Shown here: positions 30,590 to 40,061 of the stretch, in pieces | Numbering within the stretch: the first letter of the stretch is position 1 | Layout of the letters: each line of letters opens with the position of its first letter | Assembly (NCBI GenBank): GCA_016936355.1 | Contig: JAFGYB010000066.1 | Coordinates: 62,001-126,000 of the forward strand | Reading direction: 5' to 3' | From: Bacteroidales bacterium | GTDB taxonomy: Bacteria > Bacteroidota > Bacteroidia > Bacteroidales > F082 | Length of the DNA stretch: 64,000 nucleotides | Position numbers and translations under genes: made by a program | The notes under the pieces: generated by a model | The model's input: the letters and a program-made list of their open reading frames with translations, nothing else | Told to the model about the DNA's origin: nothing | The model's database searches: none

Positions 30590-31071
30590 AAGAAACAACA
30601 GCCACCGAATCCAATCATTATATTTCATTCTCGCTGGCGGGTGAATTTTTTGCTATTGATGTACAGCATGTTACGCAGGTGATGCGGGCCAGCTCATTCA
30701 CATCGGTACCTCAGGCACCGGATTTCTTAAAAGGAGTCACGAACTTCAACGGGAAGATTATTCCGGTTGTAAACCTGTATCAGAAATTTGGCTTTCACGA
30801 ACCGGAGGAAAAAGAGCATCAGCTTATCATTATCCTGACTGTGCTGTTTCAGGATGCAGAAGTGGAAATTGGCATTCTGGTAGATTCTTCTGATGAGGTT
30901 TTTGAATGGAACCCGACCGATGTTAAACCCTATCCGGTTTCGGGAAACCAGGAAAAAGGCGCCTATATTGAAGGGGTGATTCACCGAAAGAATCGATTCT
31001 CATTTGTCCTGAAAGTCAATAGTTTGTTTGCTGATAACGAAATAAAAAATTTAACGAATACGGAACAATAA
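30586..31071 (+). CDS. cheW: CheW-like coupling protein
   Basis: ISFSLAGEFFAIDVQHVTQVMRASSFTSVPQAPDFLKGVTNFNGKIIPVVNL; ATGA overlap with cheA. Confidence 0.92.
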   Translation: MKETTATESNHYISFSLAGEFFAIDVQHVTQVMRASSFTSVPQAPDFLKGVTNFNGKIIPVVNLYQKFGFHEPEEKEHQLIIILTVLFQDAEVEIGILVDSSDEVFEWNPTDVKPYPVSGNQEKGAYIEGVIHRKNRFSFVLKVNSLFADNEIKNLTNTEQ

Positions 31072-31082
31072 ATCTTTGAATC

Positions 31083-32705
31083 ATGAAAAGTCTGACGTAT
31101 AAAACAAAAATGATCCTCATGCTGGTGTTTGTCCTGGTGGTCATATCCTTCATGTGGTTCTATAATCTGGGCCAGTTTGGCGTTTTTTACCACGATACGG
31201 AAAACCTTTCGAAAAGCGATCAGGTGGATGTGGAACTGACCACACAGTTACTGATTCCTTTTATGGATCAGGTGGAATATCCCCTGCTTAGTTCACAACA
31301 TAAACAACTTTCTTTGGACCAACTGATTGTATTAAAACAAAACATTTCAAAACTTCAGGAAGATGTAAAAAGGATCTCCTCAATAAAGACCAACAGCCAG
31401 GTTCAGGAGATGGCTGCCGATTTTCACCAGGTTTTGCTTTTGGCCGATCAGTATATTGCCTTGCTGGACAAAAAAGGACAGGAGGATTTGAAGGTTCAGA
31501 CCCTGACAGCCTTCCTGAGCCAGGGAAAATCATTGAAACAAAAAGTAAGAAACTATATCAACAGTAAGAAGACTGCTGCGCTGGACCGGGTGTCATTTCT
31601 GAGCCAGCGATATAATAGTATCAAGACCAACGACCTGATTGTCGGGCTGACCTCTTTCCTGATTGTTCTGATTTTCGGAGCATGGTTGATTAGTGGAATA
31701 GCCAGAAAGTTCAAGATTGCCATAAAAATTCTGCACAAACTTTCTGAAGGTGAAATTACCGTAAAGATACCCCAGGTTCCGAATGATGAACTGGGGTTGG
31801 TGATCAGAAAAATATCGACCTTGCGCGATCAGCTGGCACTGACTTTGAATAAAGTGTATGAGATGGTGGACAATCTGACTGTTGCCAGCCGCGACCTGAG
31901 TGCTTCATCACAGAGTATTTCACAGGGAGCAACTGAACAGGCATCGTCCACAGAAGAAGTCTCCTCATCGATGGAAGAAATGGTAGCCAATATTCATCAG
32001 AATTCGGAGCATTCGAAGAAAGCGGCCGGTCTTTCTGAAAAAATGGCCGAAGGGGTTCAGGATATTGTGGTAGCCGCCGGAAATAGTCAGCAAAAGATTA
32101 AGGAAATTGCCAAAAAAATTGGCATTATCAATGAAATTGCCTTCCAAACCAATATTCTGGCGCTGAATGCTGCAGTAGAAGCCGCCCGTGCCGGAGAACA
32201 CGGTAAGGGATTTGGTGTGGTAGCTGTGGAAGTAGGTAAGCTGGCAGACCGGAGCAAAGAAGCGGCAGCTGAAATTGAAGAACTGGCCCGAACCAGTGTT
32301 GAAGTCATTCATGATGCCGGAAATCTGATCGATGAAATTGCGCCTACAATCAGTACCAGCGCACAGATGGTGAACAATATTTCCACTGCCAGTGAAGAAC
32401 AAATTCTGGGGGCTGAACAGATTAACGATGCCATTCAGCAACTCAATGAAATTACCCAGCAGAATGCTGCGGCTTCGGAAGAAATTGCCACCAGTTCAGA
32501 GGAACTGAATGCCCAGTCAGAGGCCTTGATGGATGCCCTTTCATTCTTTAAACTGGATGTGCAAACAACGATCAATGCCAGCAAAAAGGTTTCCGGTGAA
32601 AAAAAGAAACTGCCCGAAGCCAAAAATGCCAAACGAAACACTTCAGGAGTACGCATTGATCTGGGGAAACCCGATGCCATGGATGATGAATTTGAACGCT
32701 TCTGA
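31083..32705 (+). CDS. Methyl-accepting chemotaxis protein, two TM, HAMP
   Basis: Two TM segments; HAMP; signalling tip NEIAFQTNILALNAAVEAARAGEHGKGFGVVAVEVGKLADRS. Confidence 0.95.
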   Translation: MKSLTYKTKMILMLVFVLVVISFMWFYNLGQFGVFYHDTENLSKSDQVDVELTTQLLIPFMDQVEYPLLSSQHKQLSLDQLIVLKQNISKLQEDVKRISSIKTNSQVQEMAADFHQVLLLADQYIALLDKKGQEDLKVQTLTAFLSQGKSLKQKVRNYINSKKTAALDRVSFLSQRYNSIKTNDLIVGLTSFLIVLIFGAWLISGIARKFKIAIKILHKLSEGEITVKIPQVPNDELGLVIRKISTLRDQLALTLNKVYEMVDNLTVASRDLSASSQSISQGATEQASSTEEVSSSMEEMVANIHQNSEHSKKAAGLSEKMAEGVQDIVVAAGNSQQKIKEIAKKIGIINEIAFQTNILALNAAVEAARAGEHGKGFGVVAVEVGKLADRSKEAAAEIEELARTSVEVIHDAGNLIDEIAPTISTSAQMVNNISTASEEQILGAEQINDAIQQLNEITQQNAAASEEIATSSEELNAQSEALMDALSFFKLDVQTTINASKKVSGEKKKLPEAKNAKRNTSGVRIDLGKPDAMDDEFERF

Positions 32706-32717
32706 TATTGATGAATT

Positions 32718-33584
32718 GTGACTTCAGCGAAAAAACATAGCACTCCCAAGTTTACTTCACCTTTTGGGAACCTGAAGCCGGCAGATTTTAACAGACTGAG
32801 TCAGTTTATTTACACTGAGTTTGGCATCCATCTTCCGGAGAAAAAACTGTATTTGGTCCAGAACCGGTTGACTAAAAGGCTCCGTGAACTGAATATGGAG
32901 AGTTATACTGAGTATGCCGACTATGTGCTTCAGGGCAACAAAGAAGAAGTACTGAAAATGATTGAGGTGATCTCCACCAACAAAACCGACTTTTTTCGGG
33001 AACAACGTCATTTTGATTTTTTGTCGGAGGTGATTCCTGAAAAGTGGAAGGGAGAAAACCTAAAGCTGTGGAGTGCCGGATGTTCTTCCGGTCAGGAAGT
33101 GTATTCCCTGGCCATGTTGCTGGAGAATTTTCGCGAAAGAAACATCATTGGCGATTATCAGGTGTGTGGTACCGATGTGTCTGCTAGGGTGCTGGAACAG
33201 GCTCAACTGGCTGTGTATCCGTATAAATATGCTGAAGATATCCCTGAACCTTACCGAAAGAAATATCTGTTGAAAAGCAAGGATCAGACCCATTCCAAAA
33301 TCCGAATAGCTCCGAATATCAGAAAGAAAACGTGTTTTACCTGGATGAATCTGGCTACCGGAATGTATAATTTCCCCGAGGATTTTCATATGATTTTTTG
33401 CCGAAATACCCTGATCTATTTTGACCTGACTGTTCAGCAAAAAGTTGTAAACGGATTGCTGGAACATCTGCTGCCCGGTGGATATTTGTTTGTGGGACAT
33501 TCCGAAGCATTGATAAATATGAACATCAAGGGGCTGAAACTGATCAGTCCGTCTGTATACCAGAAAATTGAATACCATGAATGA
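32718..33584 (+). CDS. cheR: CheR methyltransferase (GTG start)
   Basis: ISTNKTDFFREQRHFDFL, LKLWSAGCSSGQEVYSLAMLLE, MIFCRNTLIYFDLTVQQKVVNGL, GYLFVGHSEAL. Confidence 0.93.
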   Translation: MTSAKKHSTPKFTSPFGNLKPADFNRLSQFIYTEFGIHLPEKKLYLVQNRLTKRLRELNMESYTEYADYVLQGNKEEVLKMIEVISTNKTDFFREQRHFDFLSEVIPEKWKGENLKLWSAGCSSGQEVYSLAMLLENFRERNIIGDYQVCGTDVSARVLEQAQLAVYPYKYAEDIPEPYRKKYLLKSKDQTHSKIRIAPNIRKKTCFTWMNLATGMYNFPEDFHMIFCRNTLIYFDLTVQQKVVNGLLEHLLPGGYLFVGHSEALINMNIKGLKLISPSVYQKIEYHE

Positions 33585-34428
33585 AACAACCAATCAACAA
33601 CTCATCCGGCTTAAAGAAGAGAACAGAAGGCTGGAAAAACAGTTGGAAGAACTAAACAAAAAGCTTCTGGAAGCTGAAGCGTTCAAGAGCCACTTCATTT
33701 CCAATGTTACCAACGAAATCGTTAATCCCTTCGCCTCCATTCTCGGGTTGTCGAAAAGTATGATGACTGCTGAAGAACATCAGAAAGAGGAAGTTTGTCA
33801 CCTGGCGGGTCTTATCTATTCCGAAGCCTCGTTCCTCGATTTTCAGCTGAACAATACTTTTACCGCTGCCAAACTGGAAGCGGGCGAAGTATTTGTTGAG
33901 GTAAGCCCTGTAGAACTAGGGCAATTGATGGAAGAAGTACTGGAAAGTGTGCACCCCGATCAGGAGCGTAAACAGATGAATATCAACTTTGAACTGCTTC
34001 CCGAATCTCCGTTGTATCTTCATACCGACAGGGAGAAGTTAAAGCTGATTCTGATCAATCTGATCAGCAACGGTATCAAATTCTCAGACAACGGGAAGTC
34101 AGTAAGGATTACGCTTAAAGTATCAGAAAAGAATCTTGAAATACAGGTGGCGGATGAGGGTATCGGCATGGATGAGAAGGAAGTTGGGAAAATCTTTGAT
34201 CGTTTTCATCGTGCCGACAAAAGAATTCATTCCCTCAACCCGGGTAATGGGCTGGGCCTGGCTGTTGTAGACGGATTGGTACATGTGCTGGATGGATCTG
34301 TTACGGTGAAAAGCAGTCCCGGTAAGGGCAGCACCTTTATTGTCAGTCTGCCGGAATCGCTCAGTGAATCCGATTTTTTTGATGAAGATGGTTTGTTTGC
34401 AAAAGATGAAGAGCAAGAATTTTTTTAA
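33577..34428 (+). CDS. Soluble histidine kinase-like protein with His-to-Asn H-box (pseudo-kinase candidate)
   Basis: Coiled coil, FKSHFISNVTNEIVNPFASILGL (canonical SHE.R.P position occupied by TNE.V.P), HATPase motifs LINLISNGIKF, ADEGIGMDE, GNGLGLAV. Confidence 0.88.
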   Translation: MNETTNQQLIRLKEENRRLEKQLEELNKKLLEAEAFKSHFISNVTNEIVNPFASILGLSKSMMTAEEHQKEEVCHLAGLIYSEASFLDFQLNNTFTAAKLEAGEVFVEVSPVELGQLMEEVLESVHPDQERKQMNINFELLPESPLYLHTDREKLKLILINLISNGIKFSDNGKSVRITLKVSEKNLEIQVADEGIGMDEKEVGKIFDRFHRADKRIHSLNPGNGLGLAVVDGLVHVLDGSVTVKSSPGKGSTFIVSLPESLSESDFFDEDGLFAKDEEQEFF

Positions 34429-34907
34429 TGAATCAGGGCGAATACAGTAAATATTACCTCTATCCGGGAAGTTTGTTTGCCGACAGACAGCCTTATTATA
34501 TCACCACCCTTTTGGGTTCGTGTGTATCGGTTTGTTTGTACGACAGGCGACAACACATCGGAGGCATGAATCATTTTTTATTGCCGATGTGGAACGGTAA
34601 GGGACTGGCCTCGCCCAAATATGGAAATATCGCTGTTCAGCAGCTTGTCGAAAGGATGCATCAACTGGGAAGCCGCACGCCCGATTTGATCGCTAAGGTA
34701 TTTGGCGGGGCTTCTGTGCTGGAAAGCCAGAATAATGTGTTTTTTATTGGAGACCGAAACATTCGGATTGTGCAGGAGTTACTCGAAAAGGAAATGCATA
34801 TTAAAATTGTGGCCTCCAGTACGGGAGGCAATCTGGGCAGGAAAATAGTTTTTGATACACTGACTGGCGAGGTAAGACAAAAGTATCTCGGGAATGGAAA
34901 AACCTGA
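34428..34907 (+). CDS. cheD: Chemoreceptor glutamine deamidase CheD
   Basis: ITTLLGSCVSVCLYDRRQHIGGMNHFLLP (Cys/His), KVFGGASVL, GRKIVFDTLTGEV. Confidence 0.94.
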   Translation: MNQGEYSKYYLYPGSLFADRQPYYITTLLGSCVSVCLYDRRQHIGGMNHFLLPMWNGKGLASPKYGNIAVQQLVERMHQLGSRTPDLIAKVFGGASVLESQNNVFFIGDRNIRIVQELLEKEMHIKIVASSTGGNLGRKIVFDTLTGEVRQKYLGNGKT

Positions 34908-34916
34908 AAAATATTT

Positions 34917-35984
34917 ATGGGGAATAAGAAGTTTAAAGTACTGATTGTGGATGACTCAAGGATTGTGAGCGAGTTGTTGACTGAGCTGGTGGAAAGCGAC
35001 GCTGATCTCACCGTGATGGGAACGGCTGTCGATCCCTATGAAGCAGTCAGGCTGATTCAGAACGAAACTCCGGACGTAATTCTGCTGGATATTGAAATGC
35101 CCAAAATGAACGGAATTACTTTTCTGAAAAAGATCATGAGTCAGCATCCCATTCCGGTGGTCATCTTTTCCGGCGTAGCGGAAGTCCATTCCCAAAATGC
35201 AATGGACGCCCTTCGGTTTGGGGCACTGGATGTTATTCCTAAGCCCAAAAGTGTTGATCCCAGGGCAATAGAGGAAACGCGAACACGAATTCTGTTTTCC
35301 TTAAAAGCAGCGGCTCTTTCCAGGAACCGGTTGCATTTGATCCGCAGTCAAAGACCGGAGCAATATGATGGTTCCCAAAAAGAGCACCCGAAGGTCCGGT
35401 TGACAGAAAAGGAAGTCAATAAGGTGATCGTTATGGGTGCTTCTATTGGAGGAACCCAGGCAATTGAATACATTCTTACACGACTCAAACCTACTGCTCC
35501 ACCGATCCTCATCACGCAACACATGCCCGGAGGTTTTACCCGTTCGTTTGCCGAGCGATTGGAAAGTATCTGTCCGCTTACCGTATCGGAAGCAGAAGAA
35601 AATCAGGTGCTGGAGCAGGGTCATGTGTATATAGCCAACGGATACTATCATTTACAGTTGGCCAGAACCGGTATGCATTATAAAGTCAGATTGACCGATG
35701 ACGAACCGGTAAACCGACACAAACCTTCAGTGGATGTATTGTTTTGGTCGGCTATTAAAAGTGTATCCCCCGAGAAGTTAGTGGCCATCTTGCTCACAGG
35801 TATGGGGGAAGACGGAGCCCGGTCCATGCTCGACCTGAAACACGCTGGTGCCCTGACCATAGCACAGGACGAAAAGTCTTCGGTGGTGTGGGGAATGCCC
35901 GGAAAAGCGGTAAAAATTGGGGCTGCAACACAGGTTCTTTCCCTTTCCGAGATAACCGAGGTCCTTAACAAATTGAAATGTTGA
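34917..35984 (+). CDS. cheB: CheB protein-glutamate methylesterase
   Basis: Receiver VILLDIEMPKMNGITFL; esterase GASIGGTQAIEY, ITQHMPGGFTRSFAERL, LLTGMGEDGARSM. Confidence 0.95.
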   Translation: MGNKKFKVLIVDDSRIVSELLTELVESDADLTVMGTAVDPYEAVRLIQNETPDVILLDIEMPKMNGITFLKKIMSQHPIPVVIFSGVAEVHSQNAMDALRFGALDVIPKPKSVDPRAIEETRTRILFSLKAAALSRNRLHLIRSQRPEQYDGSQKEHPKVRLTEKEVNKVIVMGASIGGTQAIEYILTRLKPTAPPILITQHMPGGFTRSFAERLESICPLTVSEAEENQVLEQGHVYIANGYYHLQLARTGMHYKVRLTDDEPVNRHKPSVDVLFWSAIKSVSPEKLVAILLTGMGEDGARSMLDLKHAGALTIAQDEKSSVVWGMPGKAVKIGAATQVLSLSEITEVLNKLKC

Positions 35985-36023
35985 AAAAAAGAGTACTTTT
36001 AAAAATTAAAATCAAACCATAAG

Positions 36024-37589
36024 ATGACGGTAGAAAAGAAAAAAACCAGGATTCTGGCTGTGGATGATATGCAGGTGAATTTGGATTTGATTTCTCAGGT
36101 ACTGGGTCAATTGGAAGATTATGTTGTGGTTACAGCTTCCGATGGAAAAACAGCCATCAGAAAGGCCCGGTCGAACCATTTTGATCTGATTTTACTGGAC
36201 GTAATGATGCCCGAAATGGATGGTTTTGAGGTGTGTCGCGTTTTGATGAATGATACGATTACACAAGATGTTTCTGTGATTTTCCTTACAGCTTTAAACG
36301 ATCCTCCAAATATACAGAAAGCTTTTCGTGCCGGGGCCGTGGATTATATTTCCAAACCTTTTTCAAAAGAGGAATTAATATCCAGAGTAAGTTTGCATAT
36401 CCGGTTAAAACAAAATATGAATGAGCTCGTACAGGCCAGAAAACAAGCCGAAACAGCTGTAGAAGCGAAAGCTATTTTTCTCGCCAATATGTCTCATGAA
36501 ATCCGAACGCCCATGAATGGAATTATTGGCACGGTGGATATATTGAGACGAACTCCGCTTACAGAAGAGCAGCAGGAATATTTAACAATAATCGAGTCGT
36601 CGGGTGAAAGCCTGCTGACCATTATCAATGATATTCTGGATTATTCAAAGATTGAGGCAGGACGAGTGGAATTGGAACAAATTCACTTTGTTTTATCGGA
36701 TGAACTCAACAGTATGATGCGTATGTTGCAGATCGTTGCTGGTAAGAAGGGGCTCAAGCTGGAAATGGAGCTGCAGGATGACCTTCCAAAGGTCGTAGGC
36801 GACCCTGTGCGTCTCAAACAAATTATAATTAACCTGGTGAACAATGCAATTAAATTTACGGAAGAAGGAAAGATCACTCTGTCAGTGAAACTGCAAAAAC
36901 AGGTTGGATCGGATCACGGAATCTTTATTTTCAGTGTAACCGATACGGGAATTGGTATTTCAAAGGAGGGGCAGAAACGACTGTTTCAATCTTTCTCGCA
37001 GGTGGACAAATCCACAACCCGAAAATACGGAGGTACCGGACTTGGTCTGGCCATCTGTAAAAACCTTTCCGAAATGATGGGCGGAGAGATCGGGGTAGAA
37101 AGCGAAGAAGGAAAGGGAGCCTGTTTCTGGTTTACAGCCCGGCTGGGTATATCAAAAAACAGTGATCAGAAAACCGTTAAGCCCGTTCGCGAAGAACCTC
37201 ATTGTAACCAAGTAAAAAATGTCCTGCTGGTGGAGGATAATGTAATTAACCAGAAAGTAGCTTCTGCTTTTTTAAAGTATTTAGGCCATAATGTAGACAT
37301 TGCAAATAACGGGGCAGAAGCATTTGAAATGGTGAAAAAGCAGGCCTATGATATTGTGTTGATGGATGTGCAGATGCCGGTTATGGATGGAATGGAAGCA
37401 ACCCGTGAGATCAGGCAGTGGGAAGAAAGAGAAGGCAAGTCAGAAAAGCTTGTCATTGTCGCTATGACAGCAAATATCCTTCAAAACGATCGAGATAAAT
37501 ATATCGAAGTTGGTATGAACGATTTTGTGAGTAAACCCTTTAAAGAAGGGGAGTTATTGTCGGTTTTTAAAAAATTTACTAAAGAATAA
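36024..37589 (+). CDS. REC-HisKA-HATPase-REC hybrid kinase
   Basis: N-terminal receiver [18 protein letters not shown]-box [34 protein letters not shown]-terminal receiver [19 protein letters not shown]...FVSKPF. Confidence 0.94.
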   Translation: MTVEKKKTRILAVDDMQVNLDLISQVLGQLEDYVVVTASDGKTAIRKARSNHFDLILLDVMMPEMDGFEVCRVLMNDTITQDVSVIFLTALNDPPNIQKAFRAGAVDYISKPFSKEELISRVSLHIRLKQNMNELVQARKQAETAVEAKAIFLANMSHEIRTPMNGIIGTVDILRRTPLTEEQQEYLTIIESSGESLLTIINDILDYSKIEAGRVELEQIHFVLSDELNSMMRMLQIVAGKKGLKLEMELQDDLPKVVGDPVRLKQIIINLVNNAIKFTEEGKITLSVKLQKQVGSDHGIFIFSVTDTGIGISKEGQKRLFQSFSQVDKSTTRKYGGTGLGLAICKNLSEMMGGEIGVESEEGKGACFWFTARLGISKNSDQKTVKPVREEPHCNQVKNVLLVEDNVINQKVASAFLKYLGHNVDIANNGAEAFEMVKKQAYDIVLMDVQMPVMDGMEATREIRQWEEREGKSEKLVIVAMTANILQNDRDKYIEVGMNDFVSKPFKEGELLSVFKKFTKE

Positions 37590-37599
37590 TCCTACAGGA

Positions 37600-37986
37600 A
37601 TGGAAAAATTAGACAAATTCGATTTTAATGACAAAACGATCTTAGTGGTGGAAGATACAGAAACCAGTATTCGTTTTTTCGATGCTGCATTGAAAAGAAC
37701 CAATGCAAAAACTTTGTTCGCAGAAGATGGTGACGAAGCCATTAAATTGTTTGATGAAAATGAGATCGATCTGGTTTTGCTGGACCTGAACCTTTTCACA
37801 ACCAGTGGTTTTGATGTGTTGCGACACATTCGCTCCAAAGACAATAGTACCCCTGTAATTGTTCAAACAGCATACATTTTGTCGGGTGAAGAACAGATCA
37901 GCCGTGAAATGGGAGCCAATGATTTTATGGCGAAACCCATCAAGTTAAACAGCTTGCTTCAGTCGCTGAACAAGTTTTTACAATGA
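37600..37986 (+). CDS. Stand-alone response regulator receiver
   Basis: TILVVEDTETSIRFF, LVLLDLNLFTTSGFDVL, VQTAY, FMAKPI. Confidence 0.9.
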   Translation: MEKLDKFDFNDKTILVVEDTETSIRFFDAALKRTNAKTLFAEDGDEAIKLFDENEIDLVLLDLNLFTTSGFDVLRHIRSKDNSTPVIVQTAYILSGEEQISREMGANDFMAKPIKLNSLLQSLNKFLQ

Positions 37987-38070
37987 AAAGCAAAAATGTT
38001 ATCTCAGCCCGTCTGTGTGTTGAGAACCAGGTTGTTACCGCGGTGGGAATCTTAGAAAAAAGTCACTAAA

Positions 38071-38108
38071 AATAAACGCTTTGAAGAGACTTCTTCAAAG
38101 CGTTTATT
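38071..38108. terminator. Bidirectional terminator-like perfect 17-bp hairpin
   Basis: AATAAACGCTTTGAAGA-gact-TCTTCAAAGCGTTTATT, with flanking A/T runs, between the convergent receiver gene and tRNA. Confidence 0.85.
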
Positions 38109-38111
38109 TTG

Positions 38112-38186
38112 TCGGAGTGGCAGGACTCGAACCTGCGACCACTTGCACCCCATGCAAGCATGCTAGCCAACTGCACCACACCCCGA
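38112..38186 (-). tRNA. tRNA-Pro(GGG)
   Basis: Reverse complement TCGGGGTGTGGTGCAGTTGGCTAGCATGCTTGCATGGGGTGCAAGTGGTCGCAGGTTCGAGTCCTGCCACTCCGA-type fold: acceptor TCGGGGT/ACTCCGA, anticodon stem CTTGC/GCAAG with loop ATGGGGT (GGG), T-loop GGTTCGA; no encoded CCA. Confidence 0.92.
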
Positions 38187-38241
38187 ATTGAAAGAACCTG
38201 TTTCAGATATTTCTGAAAGAGGCTGCAAAATTAATAAAAAT

Positions 38242-39108
38242 TTATTTTGCTGGACTTTTTGTGTCTGAATCTTTTTTGAGAAAATTTTCGCCTTTCTGCC
38301 TGGCCGCCCAGATCAGAACTCCAATGCCCAGAATAATCAAAGGAATACTCAGAATTTGCCCCATATCAAACCACAGATGCTTTTCCCAGGCTTCCTGCGG
38401 TTCTTTCAGGAATTCAATCAGGAAACGGGCCAGGAAGATCAACAACATAAAATAACCGAATAACTTTCCCGGTTTTAAACTGGTTTTGTGTGTTTGATAG
38501 TAGCGATAGAGAAATACGAAAATAAGCAGGTAGGAAAGGCCTTCGTATATCTGTGTTGGATGATGGGGGCCGACAGCCAGTGCAGGAATATCAGAACGAA
38601 CAAAGATAAAACCCCAGGGCATGTGCGTGGGATAACCAAAAATTTCCGAATTCATCAGGTTCCCCATACGAATGAAAAATCCTGCCAGCGGAACCACAAT
38701 GGCAATACGATCCAGAACCCATATATAGGTTTTTTTATGCTTACGTGCAAACAGATACAATCCCAGCAAGATTCCAATAGCTGCCCCGTGACTGGCGAGT
38801 CCGCCGTGCCAGATTTCCAGAATCTGTAACGGATGGGTAAAATAGTAATGCGGTTCATAAAACAACACATGACCCAGTCGGGCACCGAGAATGGTGAAAA
38901 TAAACATGTAGGTAAACAAGTCATCTGTCAGTTTTTGATCGATGCCTTCTTTTTTAAAAATCTTCTGAAGGATCAGATAACCCAGCACAAAGCCAGTGGC
39001 AAACAGTACGCCGTACCACCGCAAGGTAAATCCACCAATCACAGGCACACTGTCGGGTACAGAAAAAATGTCAGGACTTACATTCCAAACAATATAATTT
39101 AAGAGCAT
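38242..39108 (-). CDS. lgt: Prolipoprotein diacylglyceryl transferase
   Basis: LRWYGVLFATGF, ARLGHVLFYEP, WHGGLASHGAAIGILLGLYLFARKH, RMGNLMNSEIFG. Confidence 0.95.
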   Translation of the reverse strand: MLLNYIVWNVSPDIFSVPDSVPVIGGFTLRWYGVLFATGFVLGYLILQKIFKKEGIDQKLTDDLFTYMFIFTILGARLGHVLFYEPHYYFTHPLQILEIWHGGLASHGAAIGILLGLYLFARKHKKTYIWVLDRIAIVVPLAGFFIRMGNLMNSEIFGYPTHMPWGFIFVRSDIPALAVGPHHPTQIYEGLSYLLIFVFLYRYYQTHKTSLKPGKLFGYFMLLIFLARFLIEFLKEPQEAWEKHLWFDMGQILSIPLIILGIGVLIWAARQKGENFLKKDSDTKSPAK

Positions 39109-39125
39109 TTTGTCTACGATTTATG

Positions 39126-40058
39126 TTATAACAATAATCCCACACCAAAGAGTAGGGAAAACAACAGGCTGGAAAGGGCCAGTTTTTTCAGGAACGGATC
39201 CAGGTTGTTCTTCTCCTTCATTTTGAAAATATGAACCAAGTCGAGGATAAACAGGGGGGAAGAAAGCCAGAACAAGTAATTAATGAATTGGGACTTATGC
39301 ATCGCAACGAAAATAGTAGCCGTGGCAAAGGCTCCGACAATCATCAGCAGATGATACACCCGGGCAGTGTTGTAGCCCATCATCCCGGCAACGGTCCGTT
39401 TTCCTGAATTATGGTCGTTGTCCATGTCGCGCATGTTGTTCAGGTTCAGTACTCCCGTGCTCAGGAGCCCTAATGAAGCTGCCGGAAGTAGGACATCCCA
39501 ATGCCATTCCAGGGTGTTTAGATACCAGGTGCCGGCCACGCCCAACAGGCCAAAGAATAAAAAGACAAACATATCGCCCATTCCCTTGTATCCATAAGCT
39601 TTAGATCCAATGGTGTAACGAATGGCTGCTGCAATGGCAGCTAGGCCCAGCAGCATAAATATGAACACTTCAATCAGTCGGTCACCCAAAGCCAGATAGA
39701 GCAATACAAGTCCCGATAAAAAAGACAAAATCGTGAAAATAATGATGCCGTTTTTCATTTGTTGCGGACTGATGCGTCCGCTTTGAACCGTCCGCTGCGG
39801 ACCGGTTCGGTGTTCATTATCGGTTCCCTTAATGGCATCACCGTAATCGTTGGCCAGGTTAGATAAAACCTGCAAAAAAATAGTCGTGATGACTGCAAAA
39901 ATCAGTGTCGACCATTGGTATTTCCCCTCATCAAAAGCCAGAAACCCGCCGGTAATGATACTGGCCAGAGCCAAAGGCAGAGTACGCAACCTGAATGCTT
40001 CGATCCAGGCTCCTGCATTAGATTTTCCCGTTTGTTGAAGGGTAGTTTTTTTCGCCAC
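39126..40058 (-). CDS. menA: 1,4-dihydroxy-2-naphthoate polyprenyltransferase
   Basis: AFRLRTLPLALASIITGGFLAF, NLANDYGDAIKGTDNEHRTGPQRTVQSG, NNMRDMDNDHNSGKRTVAGMMG. Confidence 0.94.
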   Translation of the reverse strand: MAKKTTLQQTGKSNAGAWIEAFRLRTLPLALASIITGGFLAFDEGKYQWSTLIFAVITTIFLQVLSNLANDYGDAIKGTDNEHRTGPQRTVQSGRISPQQMKNGIIIFTILSFLSGLVLLYLALGDRLIEVFIFMLLGLAAIAAAIRYTIGSKAYGYKGMGDMFVFLFFGLLGVAGTWYLNTLEWHWDVLLPAASLGLLSTGVLNLNNMRDMDNDHNSGKRTVAGMMGYNTARVYHLLMIVGAFATATIFVAMHKSQFINYLFWLSSPLFILDLVHIFKMKEKNNLDPFLKKLALSSLLFSLLFGVGLLL

Positions 40059-40061
40059 TGT

